DNA of 64,000 nucleotides. Source: Aliivibrio salmonicida LFI1238. Lineage in GTDB: Bacteria; Pseudomonadota; Gammaproteobacteria; Enterobacterales; Vibrionaceae. The position numbers and the translations under genes were made by a program. A model generated the notes under the pieces. The model was not told the origin of the DNA and did no database searches. It saw only the letters and a list, made by a program, of their open reading frames with translations. Location of the stretch: positions 1,054,001 through 1,118,000 of the forward strand of contig NC_011312.1 of assembly GCF_000196495.1 (NCBI RefSeq), read 5' to 3'. Positions 37,774 to 47,749 of the stretch are shown here, piece after piece (position 1 is the first letter of the stretch; each line of letters begins with the position of its first letter).

Positions 37774-38391
37774 TTATTTTTTATTATCTGTAGAGGTAGC
37801 CATACTTTGAGCCATCTCTTTTGTTGTTACTTTAGTTTCTGTTTCGTCTTTGTTGCTAATAATATCAGTATCATCTAATAATTCGCCATCTGCTTTTAAA
37901 CGCGCCATTTGACGTAGAATTTGTTCTGCGGCTTGAGTTCGCATTTCATCTTCAATCATGTCTCGTTCAACTGATTTGGCTAATGCAGTTAATGGGTTAT
38001 CAAGATAGTTACGATTTACGGTGGTGGTATAGGTTTTTAAATCATGGCCAGGAATAAGAACACTGTATTGAACCGTATAAGTCAGTTCTATTTCTGCCGC
38101 ACGGCTATTTTGATAAAGTGAAAGCGTACGCTCACTTGTTGTTTCGCTGATCAGGTTGAGCGTAGGCGTTACCGTTGTCGGTGCAACTTGTTTAACCCCA
38201 TTCATTCTCAGTTGTTTTTGAACATCACGGGTTAAATTACTGTATTGGTCAAAACTCGTTAATGATACCTCATGAACTTCTTCTGGAAGTAAATAGCTAC
38301 CACGTAACTGGAAACCGCAAGCTGAGGTCATAATAGAAAGAGCAATAATGATGACTGCGCGGATTGAAAATAGAGATAAAAGTCGTTTCAC
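37774..38391 (-). CDS. lptE: LPS-assembly lipoprotein LptE
   Basis: 205 residues from GTG 38391, chosen because AGGGAG lies seven bases upstream; the TTG at 38406 is part of that stretch. The lipoprotein signal ends ALSIMTSAC, followed by GFQLRGSY. It plugs LptD in the outer membrane for LPS export. Conserved parts are VQKQLRMNGV, the paired beta-strands with SVLIPGHDLKTYT, and a polar C-terminal tail (DETETKVTTKE). It lies between leuS and holA as in E. coli. Confidence 0.93.
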   Translation of the reverse strand: MKRLLSLFSIRAVIIIALSIMTSACGFQLRGSYLLPEEVHEVSLTSFDQYSNLTRDVQKQLRMNGVKQVAPTTVTPTLNLISETTSERTLSLYQNSRAAEIELTYTVQYSVLIPGHDLKTYTTTVNRNYLDNPLTALAKSVERDMIEDEMRTQAAEQILRQMARLKADGELLDDTDIISNKDETETKVTTKEMAQSMATSTDNKK

Positions 38392-38484
38392 CGAGAACTC
38401 CCTCAAATGGTGATAAAAATGCTTATTTAAACGTGTTTAATAATTTGGCTCATAGTAAGTAATGATAATTAAAGCGCTTAAATA

Positions 38485-38550
38485 AGCATAAGCAGATAGA
38501 CTGCTTATGCTTTATAGAAATGAAATGGATAAAATAGTTCCATTTCATTT
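38485..38550. repeat. Two adjacent hairpins between leuS and lptE
   Basis: AGCATAAGCAG-ATAGA-CTGCTTATGCT (38485-38511) and AAATGAAATGG-11 bases-CCATTTCATTT (38518-38550). Both stems are perfect 11-mers. On the minus strand they follow leuS and precede lptE. Neither has a good T-run in that direction, so they may protect or attenuate the message rather than end it. Confidence 0.7.
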
Positions 38551-38573
38551 TTTATTATAGTTTAACTTTATGA

Positions 38574-41150
38574 TCAGTTAGCTACGATGTTTAAAAGCTT
38601 ACCTGGAACATAGATAACTTTACGTATAGTTAGGCCATCTAGGAATTTAAGTGCATTTTCATCGTTAAGACCAAGCTCTTTCACTTGTTCTTCTGTTGCA
38701 TCAGCAGCAACAATTAATTTTGCACGTAATTTTCCGTTAATCATAACAACGATTGTTTTTTCATCTTCAATCAGTGCTTTCTCATCGAATGTTGGCCATG
38801 CTGTCGTATCAATGTTTGATTCACCTAATGCTTCCCACATCGCAAAACTTGCGTGTGGAGTCATTGGGTAAAGCATAACAACAACGGCTTTCAATGCTTC
38901 ATCAAGAAGAGCACGATCTTGTGCTGATCCTTGAGGTGCTTTGTTTAGCTTGTTCATTAATTCCATGATTGCAGCAATAGCAGTGTTGAATGTTTGACGA
39001 CGGCCAATATCATCACTTACTTTAGCAATTGTTTTATGAACATCACGGCGTAGTGCTTTTTGGTCACCAGAAAGAGCGGCAACATCTAACGCTTCAGTTG
39101 TGCCTTTTGTTGTGTGCTCGTGTACTAATTTCCACACACGTTTTAGGAAGCGACTTGCACCTTCAACGCCAGATTCTTGCCATTCTAGTGTCATATCTGC
39201 AGGTGCTGCAAACATCATAAATAGACGAACCGTATCGGCGCCAAACTTATCAACCATTTCTTGAGGGTCAATACCGTTGTTTTTAGATTTAGACATTTTG
39301 ATCATGCCTGAGTGTTGAACTTCACGGCCTTGATCATCAACTGCTTTTTCGATTCTACCTTTAGCGTCACGTTCAATGGTAACGTCTGTTGGTGCGATCC
39401 ACTCTTTTGTGCCTTTTTCATTGGTGTGGTGGAATGCATCAGAAAGCACCATACCTTGACATAAAAGTTGCTTGAATGGTTCGTTTGACGTGACATAACC
39501 AGCATCACGTAAAAGCTTGTGGAAGAAACGTGAGTACAATAGGTGCATACAAGCGTGTTCAATACCACCAACGTATTGGTCTACTGGTAACCAGTAGTTT
39601 GCTTTTTCTGGGTCTAGAATATCGTCAGCTTGTGGAGAACAGTAACGTGCGTAGTACCAAGATGATTCCATGAAGGTATCAAAGGTATCTGTTTCACGCA
39701 GTGCTGGTTCGCCGTTGAATGTTGTTTTTGCCCATTCTTTATCAGCTTTGATTGGGCTAGTTACGCCATCCATCACCACATCTTCAGGAAGAATTACGGG
39801 CAGTTGATCCGCAGGTACTGGGTGAACTTCACCGTCTTCAGTGGTTACCATTGGGATTGGGGCACCCCAGTAACGTTGGCGAGAAACACCCCAGTCACGT
39901 AGACGGAAGTTTACCGTTTTCTTGCCTTTACCTTCTGCTTCTAGTTTCGCAGCAATCGCATCGAATGCGTCTTGGAAAGCAAGACCGTCGAATTCACCAG
40001 AATCAAATAGAACGCCTTTTTCTGTGTAAGCAACGTCAGATACATCAACATCAGAGCCATCTTCTGGCTTGATTACAGGGATGATATCTAGACCGTATTT
40101 AGTTGCAAATTCGTAGTCACGTTGATCGTGAGCAGGAACCGCCATTACAGCACCAGTGCCGTAATCCATTAATACGAAGTTTGCGACATAAATTGGCACT
40201 TCACGACCATTAAGGGGGTGGATAGCACGTAAGCCTGTATCCATACCTTTCTTTTCCATCGTTGCTAGTTCTGCTTCTGCAACTTTGGTATTACGGCATT
40301 CTTCAGTGAAAGCAAACAATTCTGGATTTTTTGCAGCGGCTTGTTCTGCAAGAGGGTGACCTGCAGCGATACCAACGTATGTAACACCCATTAGCGTATC
40401 AGGACGGGTGGTATACACTTCTAAAGGTGCTTCTTCGCCGTTAACAGCAAAAGATAATTCAACGCCTTCTGAGCGGCCGATCCAGTTACGTTGCATGGTT
40501 TTTACCATGTCAGGCCAACCATCAAGGGTATCTAGATCATCAAGAAGTTCTTGCGCGTACTCGGTGATTTTAATGAACCACTGTGGGATTTTCTTTTGTT
40601 CAACAGGGGTATCACAACGCCAACAACAACCGTCTTCAACTTGTTCGTTTGCTAGAACTGTTTGGTCATTTGGGCACCAGTTTACAGAAGAGGTTTTCTT
40701 GTAAACTAAGCCTTTGTTGTACAATTTTGTGAAGAACTCTTGTTCCCAACGGTAGTACTCTGGCGTACACGTTGCGAATTCACGGCTCCAATCATAACCA
40801 AAGCCTAATAGTTTAAGCTGGTTTTTCATGTATTCGATGTTTTCGTAAGTCCAAGGGGCTGGTGCTGTTTTATTTTTAACAGCCGCATTCTCAGCCGGAA
40901 GACCAAACGCATCCCAACCGATAGGTTGCATTACGTTTTTGCCTTGCAGGCGCTGATAGCGAGAAACCACATCACCAATGGTGTAGTTACGAACGTGACC
41001 CATGTGTAGACGACCACTTGGGTATGGGAACATTGAGAGGCAATAGAATTTTTCTTTGCTTGCGTCTTCAGTGACAACAAATGTTTTGCTGTCGTCCCAA
41101 TGTTTTTGGATCTTCTGTTCAAGATCCTGTGGATTATATTGTTCTTGCAT
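38574..41150 (-). CDS. leuS: Leucyl-tRNA synthetase
   Basis: 858 residues, full length, class Ia. HIGH-type motif in SGRLHMGHVRNYT (about residue 42), CP1 editing domain with VYTTRPDTLMGVTYVGIA and GAVMAVPAHDQRDYEF, zinc-like CWRC knuckle (DGCCWRC), KMSKSKNNGIDP (about residue 620) and a C-terminal anticodon-binding domain. Charges tRNA-Leu in the cytoplasm. It is the first gene of the minus-strand cluster; its promoter shares the 167-bp gap with the divergent zinc-ribbon gene. Confidence 0.98.
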   Translation of the reverse strand: MQEQYNPQDLEQKIQKHWDDSKTFVVTEDASKEKFYCLSMFPYPSGRLHMGHVRNYTIGDVVSRYQRLQGKNVMQPIGWDAFGLPAENAAVKNKTAPAPWTYENIEYMKNQLKLLGFGYDWSREFATCTPEYYRWEQEFFTKLYNKGLVYKKTSSVNWCPNDQTVLANEQVEDGCCWRCDTPVEQKKIPQWFIKITEYAQELLDDLDTLDGWPDMVKTMQRNWIGRSEGVELSFAVNGEEAPLEVYTTRPDTLMGVTYVGIAAGHPLAEQAAAKNPELFAFTEECRNTKVAEAELATMEKKGMDTGLRAIHPLNGREVPIYVANFVLMDYGTGAVMAVPAHDQRDYEFATKYGLDIIPVIKPEDGSDVDVSDVAYTEKGVLFDSGEFDGLAFQDAFDAIAAKLEAEGKGKKTVNFRLRDWGVSRQRYWGAPIPMVTTEDGEVHPVPADQLPVILPEDVVMDGVTSPIKADKEWAKTTFNGEPALRETDTFDTFMESSWYYARYCSPQADDILDPEKANYWLPVDQYVGGIEHACMHLLYSRFFHKLLRDAGYVTSNEPFKQLLCQGMVLSDAFHHTNEKGTKEWIAPTDVTIERDAKGRIEKAVDDQGREVQHSGMIKMSKSKNNGIDPQEMVDKFGADTVRLFMMFAAPADMTLEWQESGVEGASRFLKRVWKLVHEHTTKGTTEALDVAALSGDQKALRRDVHKTIAKVSDDIGRRQTFNTAIAAIMELMNKLNKAPQGSAQDRALLDEALKAVVVMLYPMTPHASFAMWEALGESNIDTTAWPTFDEKALIEDEKTIVVMINGKLRAKLIVAADATEEQVKELGLNDENALKFLDGLTIRKVIYVPGKLLNIVAN

Positions 41151-41317
41151 CGATTTACCCAGTTATGTCAGTGGATCACAAAATTTGTGAGATCGGTTTG
41201 ATCAGATAATACTTGATCGGCATAGAATAACGAATGGAGCGCTTATACTCAAGCGACCTGATGTCGTTTAACTAACTCTAAGCTATATTAATAATAGTGA
41301 TTTCGTGGAGGTGACTT

Positions 41318-41800
41318 ATGTCTAAGCAAAAAAAGGGTTATAACACCATCTTTGAGCATGTGATGAATGTAATGGAACGAAGCCCAGAAGAATTTCAGCG
41401 ATGGGCTAAATCATCAGAAGAAGTGGTTGATGCCGCCTCTGATATGACCAAAGATGAAATGTCATTGATTTCAAATTACGTTAAGCGTGATATGAAAGAG
41501 TTTGCTCAAAACTATGAAGAGAGTAAAACAACGTTTCCTGATTCACCGTTCTACCGTCTTATTGCGGATTCTATTTGGCACGGGTTATTAGAAATCACCG
41601 ATAAAACACAACTTGAATGGCGTGAAGTGTTTGATGATTTAGAGCATCAAGGAGTCTATCAAGCAGGGGAGGTTGTTGGATTAGGTGTGTTGGTGTGTGA
41701 AAAATGTGGCCATAGAGAGCAGTATAATCATGCTCAAATTATTCAATCTTGTACTCATTGTGATAATAACGAATTCACTCGTTTGTCGTTAAAACCGTAG
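41318..41800 (+). CDS. YbeL-like zinc-ribbon protein (DUF1451)
   Basis: 160 residues. Helical N-terminal two thirds (GYNTIFEHVMNVMERSPEEF, YVKRDMKEFAQNYEES), then a C-terminal zinc ribbon with CEKCGH and CTHCDN. The position divergent from leuS matches E. coli ybeL. GGAGGTGAC just before the ATG is a strong ribosome binding site. Cytoplasmic; function unknown. Confidence 0.9.
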   Translation: MSKQKKGYNTIFEHVMNVMERSPEEFQRWAKSSEEVVDAASDMTKDEMSLISNYVKRDMKEFAQNYEESKTTFPDSPFYRLIADSIWHGLLEITDKTQLEWREVFDDLEHQGVYQAGEVVGLGVLVCEKCGHREQYNHAQIIQSCTHCDNNEFTRLSLKP

Positions 41801-41829
41801 TGTGAAAATGAGGTTAGTAGATTGAATGA

Positions 41830-41857
41830 CCTGTATTCGTATATTTACGCATACAGG
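41830..41857. terminator. Hairpin between convergent zinc-ribbon gene and lnt
   Basis: CCTGTATTCGTA-TAT-TTACGCATACAGG with one mismatch, 30 bp after one stop and 14 bp from the other. T-rich sequence lies about 10 bases further on the + strand. A weak terminator is the simplest reading. Confidence 0.55.
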
Positions 41858-41870
41858 CCAAGCATTCTTT

Positions 41871-43376
41871 TTATTTTTGTTTACGCCAAGCGATGAGTAA
41901 AGACAGCATCACAAGTAAGTACAAAGGCCATGTTCCCCAATAGCGATATGGGGTTGTACCTGTCGTTGGAATGACCTCCCCACGCAATACCGCCGTTGTG
42001 AACTGAGGAATTTGCTTAATGATGTTTCCTCGGTAATCCGTGATCGCGGTTACGCCATTATTGGTTGAACGAATAACGGGCTTTCCTGTTTCTAAAGCTC
42101 TCATCTGAGCCATTTCCATGTGCTGTAATGGACCAATAGAAGTGCCAAACCAAGCGTCATTAGAAAGCGTTAAAATGTAATCAGTTTGTTCGGTAATATT
42201 TTCTCTAACTTGTTCACCATAAACAATTTCATAGCATAATGCGGGCGCTAAATGAGAACCACTTGCTTGAATGTTTGGCTGTATATAACTACCACGGCTA
42301 AAAGAAGACATTGGTAAGTTAAAAATAGGGGCTAATGGGCGAAGTAATGCTTCAAAAGGTACAAATTCACCAAAAGGAAGTAAATGATGCTTGCTGTACC
42401 TTGGCTGTTCAAGGTAATCGTAACCATTTGTTCCATTCTTACCTAACGAGATTATATTATTATAAAAATTACCTGTCGGGCTTTGACCTACAATACCGGT
42501 AATTATAGTGCTGTTGTTCATTGTGGCAGCGCTATCAAGGTTACGAAGAAAGCTTGGGATCTCACTTTCTAACGCTGGAATTGCAGCCTCTGGCCATACG
42601 ATTAAATCAGCATCCCAATTTTTACGACTTAAATCCATGTATTTCATGATGGTTGGCCAACGTTCGCTTGGTAGCCATTTTAATGCTTGATTAACATTCC
42701 CCTGAATTAACGCAACTTTAGTGGCTTTCTCAGGTTGTGGTGTTACCCAATCAAATGGTTTTATTGCAAAAGATGTCGCCGCTAAAATTGCAGGAACAAG
42801 TAATAAAGTCCATTTTTTCTCTAGTAAGGCGTAAGTGATTGCACCGACAGAAAGGATAATGATGGCGGTAATGCCCTCGACACCAAAAATTGGAGCCCAG
42901 GCAGAGAAAGGGCTATCTATTTGACTGTATCCAAGCCATAGCCATGGAAAGCCGGTAAAGACCCAGCCACGCAACCAATCGGTCACTAACCAAAGAGCAG
43001 GGAAAGCGAGTAAATATTTATGTAAGGAATGCAAAGAGAAAAAGCGAGTGGCTAAAAAAGCAAATAACATGGGATAAAGAGCAAGATAGCTAATAAGTCC
43101 GATCATTAGAAAAAGACTTGCAGCGATAGGCATGCCACCAAAATTATCGATGCTGATATGTATCCAATTTATGCCACTGCCAAAATAACCTATCCCCCAG
43201 AAAAAACCAATCCATGTGGATCGTTTGGTTGTTTGGTTATTCAACAACAGAAATAAAACGAGTGGTGCAATAAAAGCAAAAGGCCATAAAGAATAAGGCG
43301 CAAAAGCGAGTGTTGCACTGGCACCAAATAATACAGCGATAAGAAGGCGAGAAAGATAATGGTTTAAAAAGGGCAT
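41871..43376 (-). CDS. lnt: Apolipoprotein N-acyltransferase
   Basis: 501 residues from ATG 43376; a TTG four codons upstream is an alternative. Inner-membrane enzyme that adds the third acyl chain to lipoproteins. About seven membrane helices, then a periplasmic nitrilase domain with catalytic Glu in VWPEAAIP, Lys in the SKHHLLPFGEFVP region and Cys in ALCYEIVYGEQ. Conserved LRGWVFTGFPWLWLGYSQ and SFSRGSYIQP. Usual partner of corC, 91 bp downstream of it in transcription order. Confidence 0.96.
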   Translation of the reverse strand: MPFLNHYLSRLLIAVLFGASATLAFAPYSLWPFAFIAPLVLFLLLNNQTTKRSTWIGFFWGIGYFGSGINWIHISIDNFGGMPIAASLFLMIGLISYLALYPMLFAFLATRFFSLHSLHKYLLAFPALWLVTDWLRGWVFTGFPWLWLGYSQIDSPFSAWAPIFGVEGITAIIILSVGAITYALLEKKWTLLLVPAILAATSFAIKPFDWVTPQPEKATKVALIQGNVNQALKWLPSERWPTIMKYMDLSRKNWDADLIVWPEAAIPALESEIPSFLRNLDSAATMNNSTIITGIVGQSPTGNFYNNIISLGKNGTNGYDYLEQPRYSKHHLLPFGEFVPFEALLRPLAPIFNLPMSSFSRGSYIQPNIQASGSHLAPALCYEIVYGEQVRENITEQTDYILTLSNDAWFGTSIGPLQHMEMAQMRALETGKPVIRSTNNGVTAITDYRGNIIKQIPQFTTAVLRGEVIPTTGTTPYRYWGTWPLYLLVMLSLLIAWRKQK

Positions 43377-43436
43377 GAAGGATCTCAAACAAATAATGAA
43401 ATAACAGCTATTTAGTCTCTGGAAGCCAGATAAAGT

Positions 43437-43462
43437 TCAGCCGCTTATTAATAAGCGGCTGA
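43437..43462. repeat. Perfect 26-bp palindrome between corC and lnt
   Basis: TCAGCCGCTTATT followed directly by AATAAGCGGCTGA, five bases after the corC stop. As RNA it folds into a strong hairpin with a small AT-rich loop. The T-run on the minus strand is poor (ACTTTATC), so it may be a partial terminator that lowers lnt expression. Confidence 0.75.
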
Positions 43463-43467
43463 GAATG

Positions 43468-44343
43468 TTACTCTTCTTCGTGTTTTTTGTCTGATTCTTT
43501 TTCAGGAATCGTCACTTGAAGTTGGATGATGCGACGGTTATCGGCAGCGGTGACTTTAAACGTAAAACCAGATATTTCGATAGTTTCACCACTTTCAGGC
43601 AAATGCCCAAAGGTCGTTAATACTAAGCCGCCAACGGTATCAATCTCTTCGTCACTAAAATTTGTTAAGAAAGCGTCGTTAAAGTCATCGATTTCAGTTA
43701 ATGCTTTCACAGCAAATGTGTGTTTGCTTAACTGACGGATGTCTTTCTCTTCTTCATCATCAAATTCATCTTCAATATCCCCAACAATTTCTTCAAGGAT
43801 ATCTTCGATAGTAACTAAACCAGAAACCCCACCAAACTCATCGACAACGATGGCCATGTGGTAACGTTCTTCTCTAAACTCTTTTAAAAGCTTATCAACA
43901 CGTTTGCTTTCTGGTACTACAACAGCAGGTCGAATAACTTGTTCAATCTCAAAGGCTTCACAATCTGAACCTAAGTATCTTAATAAGTCCTTCGCAAGGA
44001 GTATTCCTTCAACATGGTCTTTGTCTTCACTGATCACAGGGTAGCGTGAGTGTGACGCTTCTATGATTGTTGCTATCAGTGATTCGAGGTTTTGCGTTTT
44101 CTCTACAGTGACCATCTGGGAGCGCGGTAACATAATGTCTCGAACTCTCATTTCAGAAATTTCCATGACGCCTTCGAGCATGTCTCGGGTGTCGTGGTCA
44201 ATAACTTCATTTTCCTCAGAGTCTCTAAATACATCCACCAACTCTTGGCGATCTTTAGGTTCCCCTTGGAACAGTTGTGAAAGGCGTCCTAAGAAGGACT
44301 TTCTACTCGGACCTTCTGTATTTTGTGAATTTTCGTCGTTCAT
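43468..44343 (-). CDS. corC: CorC/YbeX CBS-domain protein
   Basis: 291 residues from ATG 44343 (MNDENSQNTEG...), where related Vibrio CorC proteins begin; the longer frame from 44370 adds an unlikely extension. Two CBS domains (MRVRDIMLPRSQMVTVEK and HMAIVVDEFGGVSGLVTIEDILEEIVGDIEDE), then the CorC_HlyC domain (DEEIDTVGGLVLTTFGHLP). No membrane segment. Implicated in Mg2+/Co2+ efflux and, as YbeX, in ribosome maturation. It sits in the miaB-phoL-ybeY-corC-lnt cluster. Confidence 0.95.
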   Translation of the reverse strand: MNDENSQNTEGPSRKSFLGRLSQLFQGEPKDRQELVDVFRDSEENEVIDHDTRDMLEGVMEISEMRVRDIMLPRSQMVTVEKTQNLESLIATIIEASHSRYPVISEDKDHVEGILLAKDLLRYLGSDCEAFEIEQVIRPAVVVPESKRVDKLLKEFREERYHMAIVVDEFGGVSGLVTIEDILEEIVGDIEDEFDDEEEKDIRQLSKHTFAVKALTEIDDFNDAFLTNFSDEEIDTVGGLVLTTFGHLPESGETIEISGFTFKVTAADNRRIIQLQVTIPEKESDKKHEEE

Positions 44344-44412
44344 GGCTTCTTTAAAAGTAGTTGCTATCAATGTGGATAGCTCACATAGGTAACTGTTGGA
44401 TTATTCCAACAA

Positions 44413-44874
44413 TTATTTCTCAGCGAGATATGGGTCTTCAAATCCCATTTCTTGCATTAATTCTGTTTCGAGTGATTCCATCTCTTCAGCTTCCTCATCT
44501 TCGATATGGTCATAACCTAGCAGATGGAGACTGCCATGTACAACCATATGCGCCCAATGTGCTAATAAAGGCTTGTTTTGTTCAACAGCTTCTTTTTCAA
44601 CAACTTGACGGCAGATGATTAAATCACCGAGTAAATCAATTTCTACTTCTGGTGGTGCTTCAAAAGGAAATGACAATACATTTGTTGGTTTGTCCATACC
44701 ACGATATTGATGGTTTAGTTCGTGACTTTCTTTTTCATCTACAATTCGAATCGTTAATTCTGCTTGTGGCTGAAACTGAGGCAACACTGCATTCAACCAA
44801 GACATAAAATCTTTTTCTGAAGGCAAGTCTTTTTCATTTTCACATGCAATTTGTAGATCGAGTTCAATGCTCAT
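44413..44874 (-). CDS. ybeY: Endoribonuclease YbeY
   Basis: 153 residues. Zinc endoribonuclease for 16S rRNA 3'-end maturation and ribosome quality control. The metal motif HxxxHxxxxxH is HMVVHGSLHLLGYDH; also YRGMDKPTNVLSFPFE and LGDLIICRQVV. Between phoL and corC; ATG start at 44874. Confidence 0.97.
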   Translation of the reverse strand: MSIELDLQIACENEKDLPSEKDFMSWLNAVLPQFQPQAELTIRIVDEKESHELNHQYRGMDKPTNVLSFPFEAPPEVEIDLLGDLIICRQVVEKEAVEQNKPLLAHWAHMVVHGSLHLLGYDHIEDEEAEEMESLETELMQEMGFEDPYLAEK

Positions 44875-44895
44875 GGTTCACCTGAAATTATTGTA

Positions 44896-45966
44896 CTAGT
44901 TGTTTTCAGAATCGAGTAAACGTGCATCACGTTCTTCTTTTCGACGCTGTTCTCCTAGTTTACGCTCTTTTTGATCATTTGTTTCCCATTTTTCATAGGC
45001 ATTTACGATACGAGCAACAACAGGGTGGCGAACTACATCATCTGCGATAAAGAAATTAAAACTAATTTCATCAACTTCTGATAATACTTCAACTGCATGA
45101 CGTAAACCAGATTTCGCACCGCGAGGTAAATCTATCTGAGTAACATCCCCAGTAATAACGGCTCGGGAGTTAAAGCCAATACGCGTTAAGAACATTTTCA
45201 TTTGTTCTACTGTGGTATTTTGGCTTTCATCTAAAATAATAAAGGCATCATTTAGGGTACGACCACGCATGTAAGCCAGTGGTGCTACTTCAATCACATT
45301 ACGTTCTATAAGCTTTTCCACTCGCTCAAACCCAAGCATTTCAAAAAGAGCATCATAGAGAGGACGTAAATAAGGATCGACCTTTTGACTTAGATCGCCG
45401 GGTAAGAAACCGAGTTTTTCACCGGCCTCTACCGCTGGGCGAGTCAGTAAAATACGGCGAACTTCTTGACGTTCAAGTGCATCGACAGCCGCAGCAACCG
45501 CTAAATAGGTTTTACCAGTGCCGGCAGGACCAATGCCAAACGTAATATCATGAGTCACGATATTAGTTACATACTGTGCTTGGTTTTCTGTTCGTGGTTT
45601 AATTAGCCCTTTCTTTGTCTTTATGAATATCTCTTTACCATAAGGTAGCGTTGTTACCGCTTCAGAGGGTTGTTCTAATACGCCAGATTCTTTTACAGCC
45701 AAATGGATTTGCTCAGGTTCAATATCGGGATATTGATTTTTAATTGGCGCAGTATTAACGTAAAGATCCCTTAAAATATCAACAGCAGCGGAAACCGTAT
45801 GAGGTTGACCGACAACGGTAAAGAGATTTCCTCGATAATTTACTTCAACACCAAGCCGACGCTCAAGGTGTTTTATATTGTCGTCAAATGGACCACAAAG
45901 ATTAGATAAACGCTTATTATTAGCTGGCTCTAAGGTCAACTCTAATTTGGTTGTTTTAATGCTCAA
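44896..45966 (-). CDS. ybeZ: PhoH-like ATPase (YbeZ)
   Basis: 356 residues. N-terminal KH-like RNA-binding part (about 15-95), then a PhoH P-loop domain: GPAGTGKTYLAVAAAVDAL (Walker A), LTRPAVEAGEKLGFLPGDL, FIILDESQNTT (Walker B), ITGDVTQIDLP. A charged C-terminal tail is rich in Lys, Glu and Arg. Works with YbeY in rRNA processing. It lies 21 bp upstream of ybeY. Also called phoL. Confidence 0.95.
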   Translation of the reverse strand: MSIKTTKLELTLEPANNKRLSNLCGPFDDNIKHLERRLGVEVNYRGNLFTVVGQPHTVSAAVDILRDLYVNTAPIKNQYPDIEPEQIHLAVKESGVLEQPSEAVTTLPYGKEIFIKTKKGLIKPRTENQAQYVTNIVTHDITFGIGPAGTGKTYLAVAAAVDALERQEVRRILLTRPAVEAGEKLGFLPGDLSQKVDPYLRPLYDALFEMLGFERVEKLIERNVIEVAPLAYMRGRTLNDAFIILDESQNTTVEQMKMFLTRIGFNSRAVITGDVTQIDLPRGAKSGLRHAVEVLSEVDEISFNFFIADDVVRHPVVARIVNAYEKWETNDQKERKLGEQRRKEERDARLLDSENN

Positions 45967-46045
45967 TGCTGCCTCGCATAATATTGGCTATGGGTTTATC
46001 TATTATTTATTGGGGAAAAAGGGGGTTTTCTCAAGGTTAAATAAG

Positions 46046-46081
46046 AAAAAAGATGATCAAGTAAGCTTAATCATCTTTTTT
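46046..46081. terminator. Bidirectional terminator after miaB
   Basis: AAAAAAGATGAT-CAAGTAAGCTTA-ATCATCTTTTTT: 12-bp stem with runs on both sides. It lies between miaB and ybeZ, so ybeZ needs its own promoter or read-through. Confidence 0.85.
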
Positions 46082-46109
46082 AGTGTTTGATTTTACTGAG
46101 GTGATCACA

Positions 46110-47534
46110 TTATGGCGTAAAAGTACCTACACCAAGATCATCTTCACGGCGAGTTTTCTCTATCATCTCAGAAGGTGATACAGCAACACGTAATCCCATG
46201 TCTTTTTCGGTACGAACTAAGGTACCGCGTAAAGAGTTAGTAAATGATTCTGTAATATGAAGGTCAACAAATTGTCCAATGAGTTCTGGACTGCCTGTGA
46301 AATTCACTACGCGGTTATTTTCAGTACGAGCTCGTAGTTCCATCGGATTTCTTTTTGATGGGCCTTCAACAAGTGCACGTAGCTCTGTATTTAACATCTG
46401 ACGAGAGAAGCGTGCAGATTGAAAACTGATCTGTTGTTGAAGCTCAGCAAGGCGATCTTTTTTCGTTTGCTCTGGAATATCACACGGATAATCAGCGGCT
46501 GGCGTACCTGGACGTGGAGAGAAGACAAAGCTATAACTCATGTCAAAGTCTACGTCTTTAATTAGCTTCATTGTATCTTGGAAGTCTTTTTCTGACTCAC
46601 CAGGGAAGGCAACGATGAAATCTGAGCTGATTAAAATGTCAGGACGAGCTTTACGCAACTTACGGATGATTGACTTGTACTCAATAGCAGTATGAGGACG
46701 TTTCATCATCGTTAGGATTCGATCTGAGCCACTTTGAACAGGTAGATGCAAGAAGCTTACTAATTCTGGTGTATCTTCGTAAACCGCAACAATATCATCA
46801 CCAAATTCTAATGGGTGACTGGTTGTGAAGCGTAAACGGTCAATACCATCAATTGAAGCAACCATACGAAGTAAATCAGCAAAGGAACAAATATCACCAT
46901 CGTACATAGGACCACGGTAAGCATTTACGTTTTGACCTAATAGGTTAACTTCACGTACGCCTTGCTCTGCAAGTTGAGCAATTTCAAATAGCACGTCATC
47001 TAATGGACGGCTAACTTCTTCACCGCGAGTATAAGGAACAACACAGTACGTACAGTATTTTGAACAACCTTCCATGATAGAAACAAAAGCAGATACACCA
47101 TCGGCTTTTGGTTCTGGAAGATTATCGAATTTTTCGATTTCAGGAAATGAAATATCCATAACGGTTTTTTCATTAGAAAGCGATTGTTTGATCATTTGTG
47201 GTAAACGGTGAAGCGTTTGAGGACCAAAAATTACATCAACGTAAGGTGCACGTTGACGAATATGATCGCCTTCTTGAGTTGCAACACAACCGCCTACGCC
47301 AATCACTAAGTCTGGTTTTTTGTCTTTTAAATGTTTCCAGCGGCCCAGTTGGTGAAACACTTTTTCTTGTGCTTTTTCACGAATTGAACAGGTATTTAAT
47401 AACAGAACATCCGCTTCTTTTGGATCTTCAGTTAATTCATAACCATTTGCGGCACCTAAAAGATCGGCCATTTTAGATGAATCGTATTCGTTCATCTGGC
47501 AGCCCCAGGTTTTGATTAGCAGTTTCTTAGTCAT
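46110..47534 (-). CDS. miaB: tRNA-2-methylthio-N6-dimethylallyladenosine synthase
   Basis: 474 residues. Radical-SAM methylthiotransferase for A37 of tRNAs reading UNN codons. The N-terminal UPF0004 domain has cluster cysteines in [21 protein letters not shown] and GGCVATQ. Radical-SAM CxxxCxxC is CSKYCTYC. C-terminal TRAM domain ([23 protein letters not shown]...). Full length. Divergent from ubiF; a ~215-bp gap holds both promoters. Confidence 0.98.
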
Positions 47535-47749
47535 GTAACTTTTTCACTCGTATTTTATTACTAGAATTCGGTACTGTTTTGAGAGACAAGCTCAATCAAA
47601 ACGGATAGGGCGCGTATTGTACTGCTTTCCAAGCCTTATGACTAGGTATAGACAACCACGAATCTTTTATGGGTATTATTTGAGAGATGTAGATCTGAAG
47701 TAAATCGCGGTAGAATAGTTAAAATTGTTGGTTCATATAAGGTCTATGG

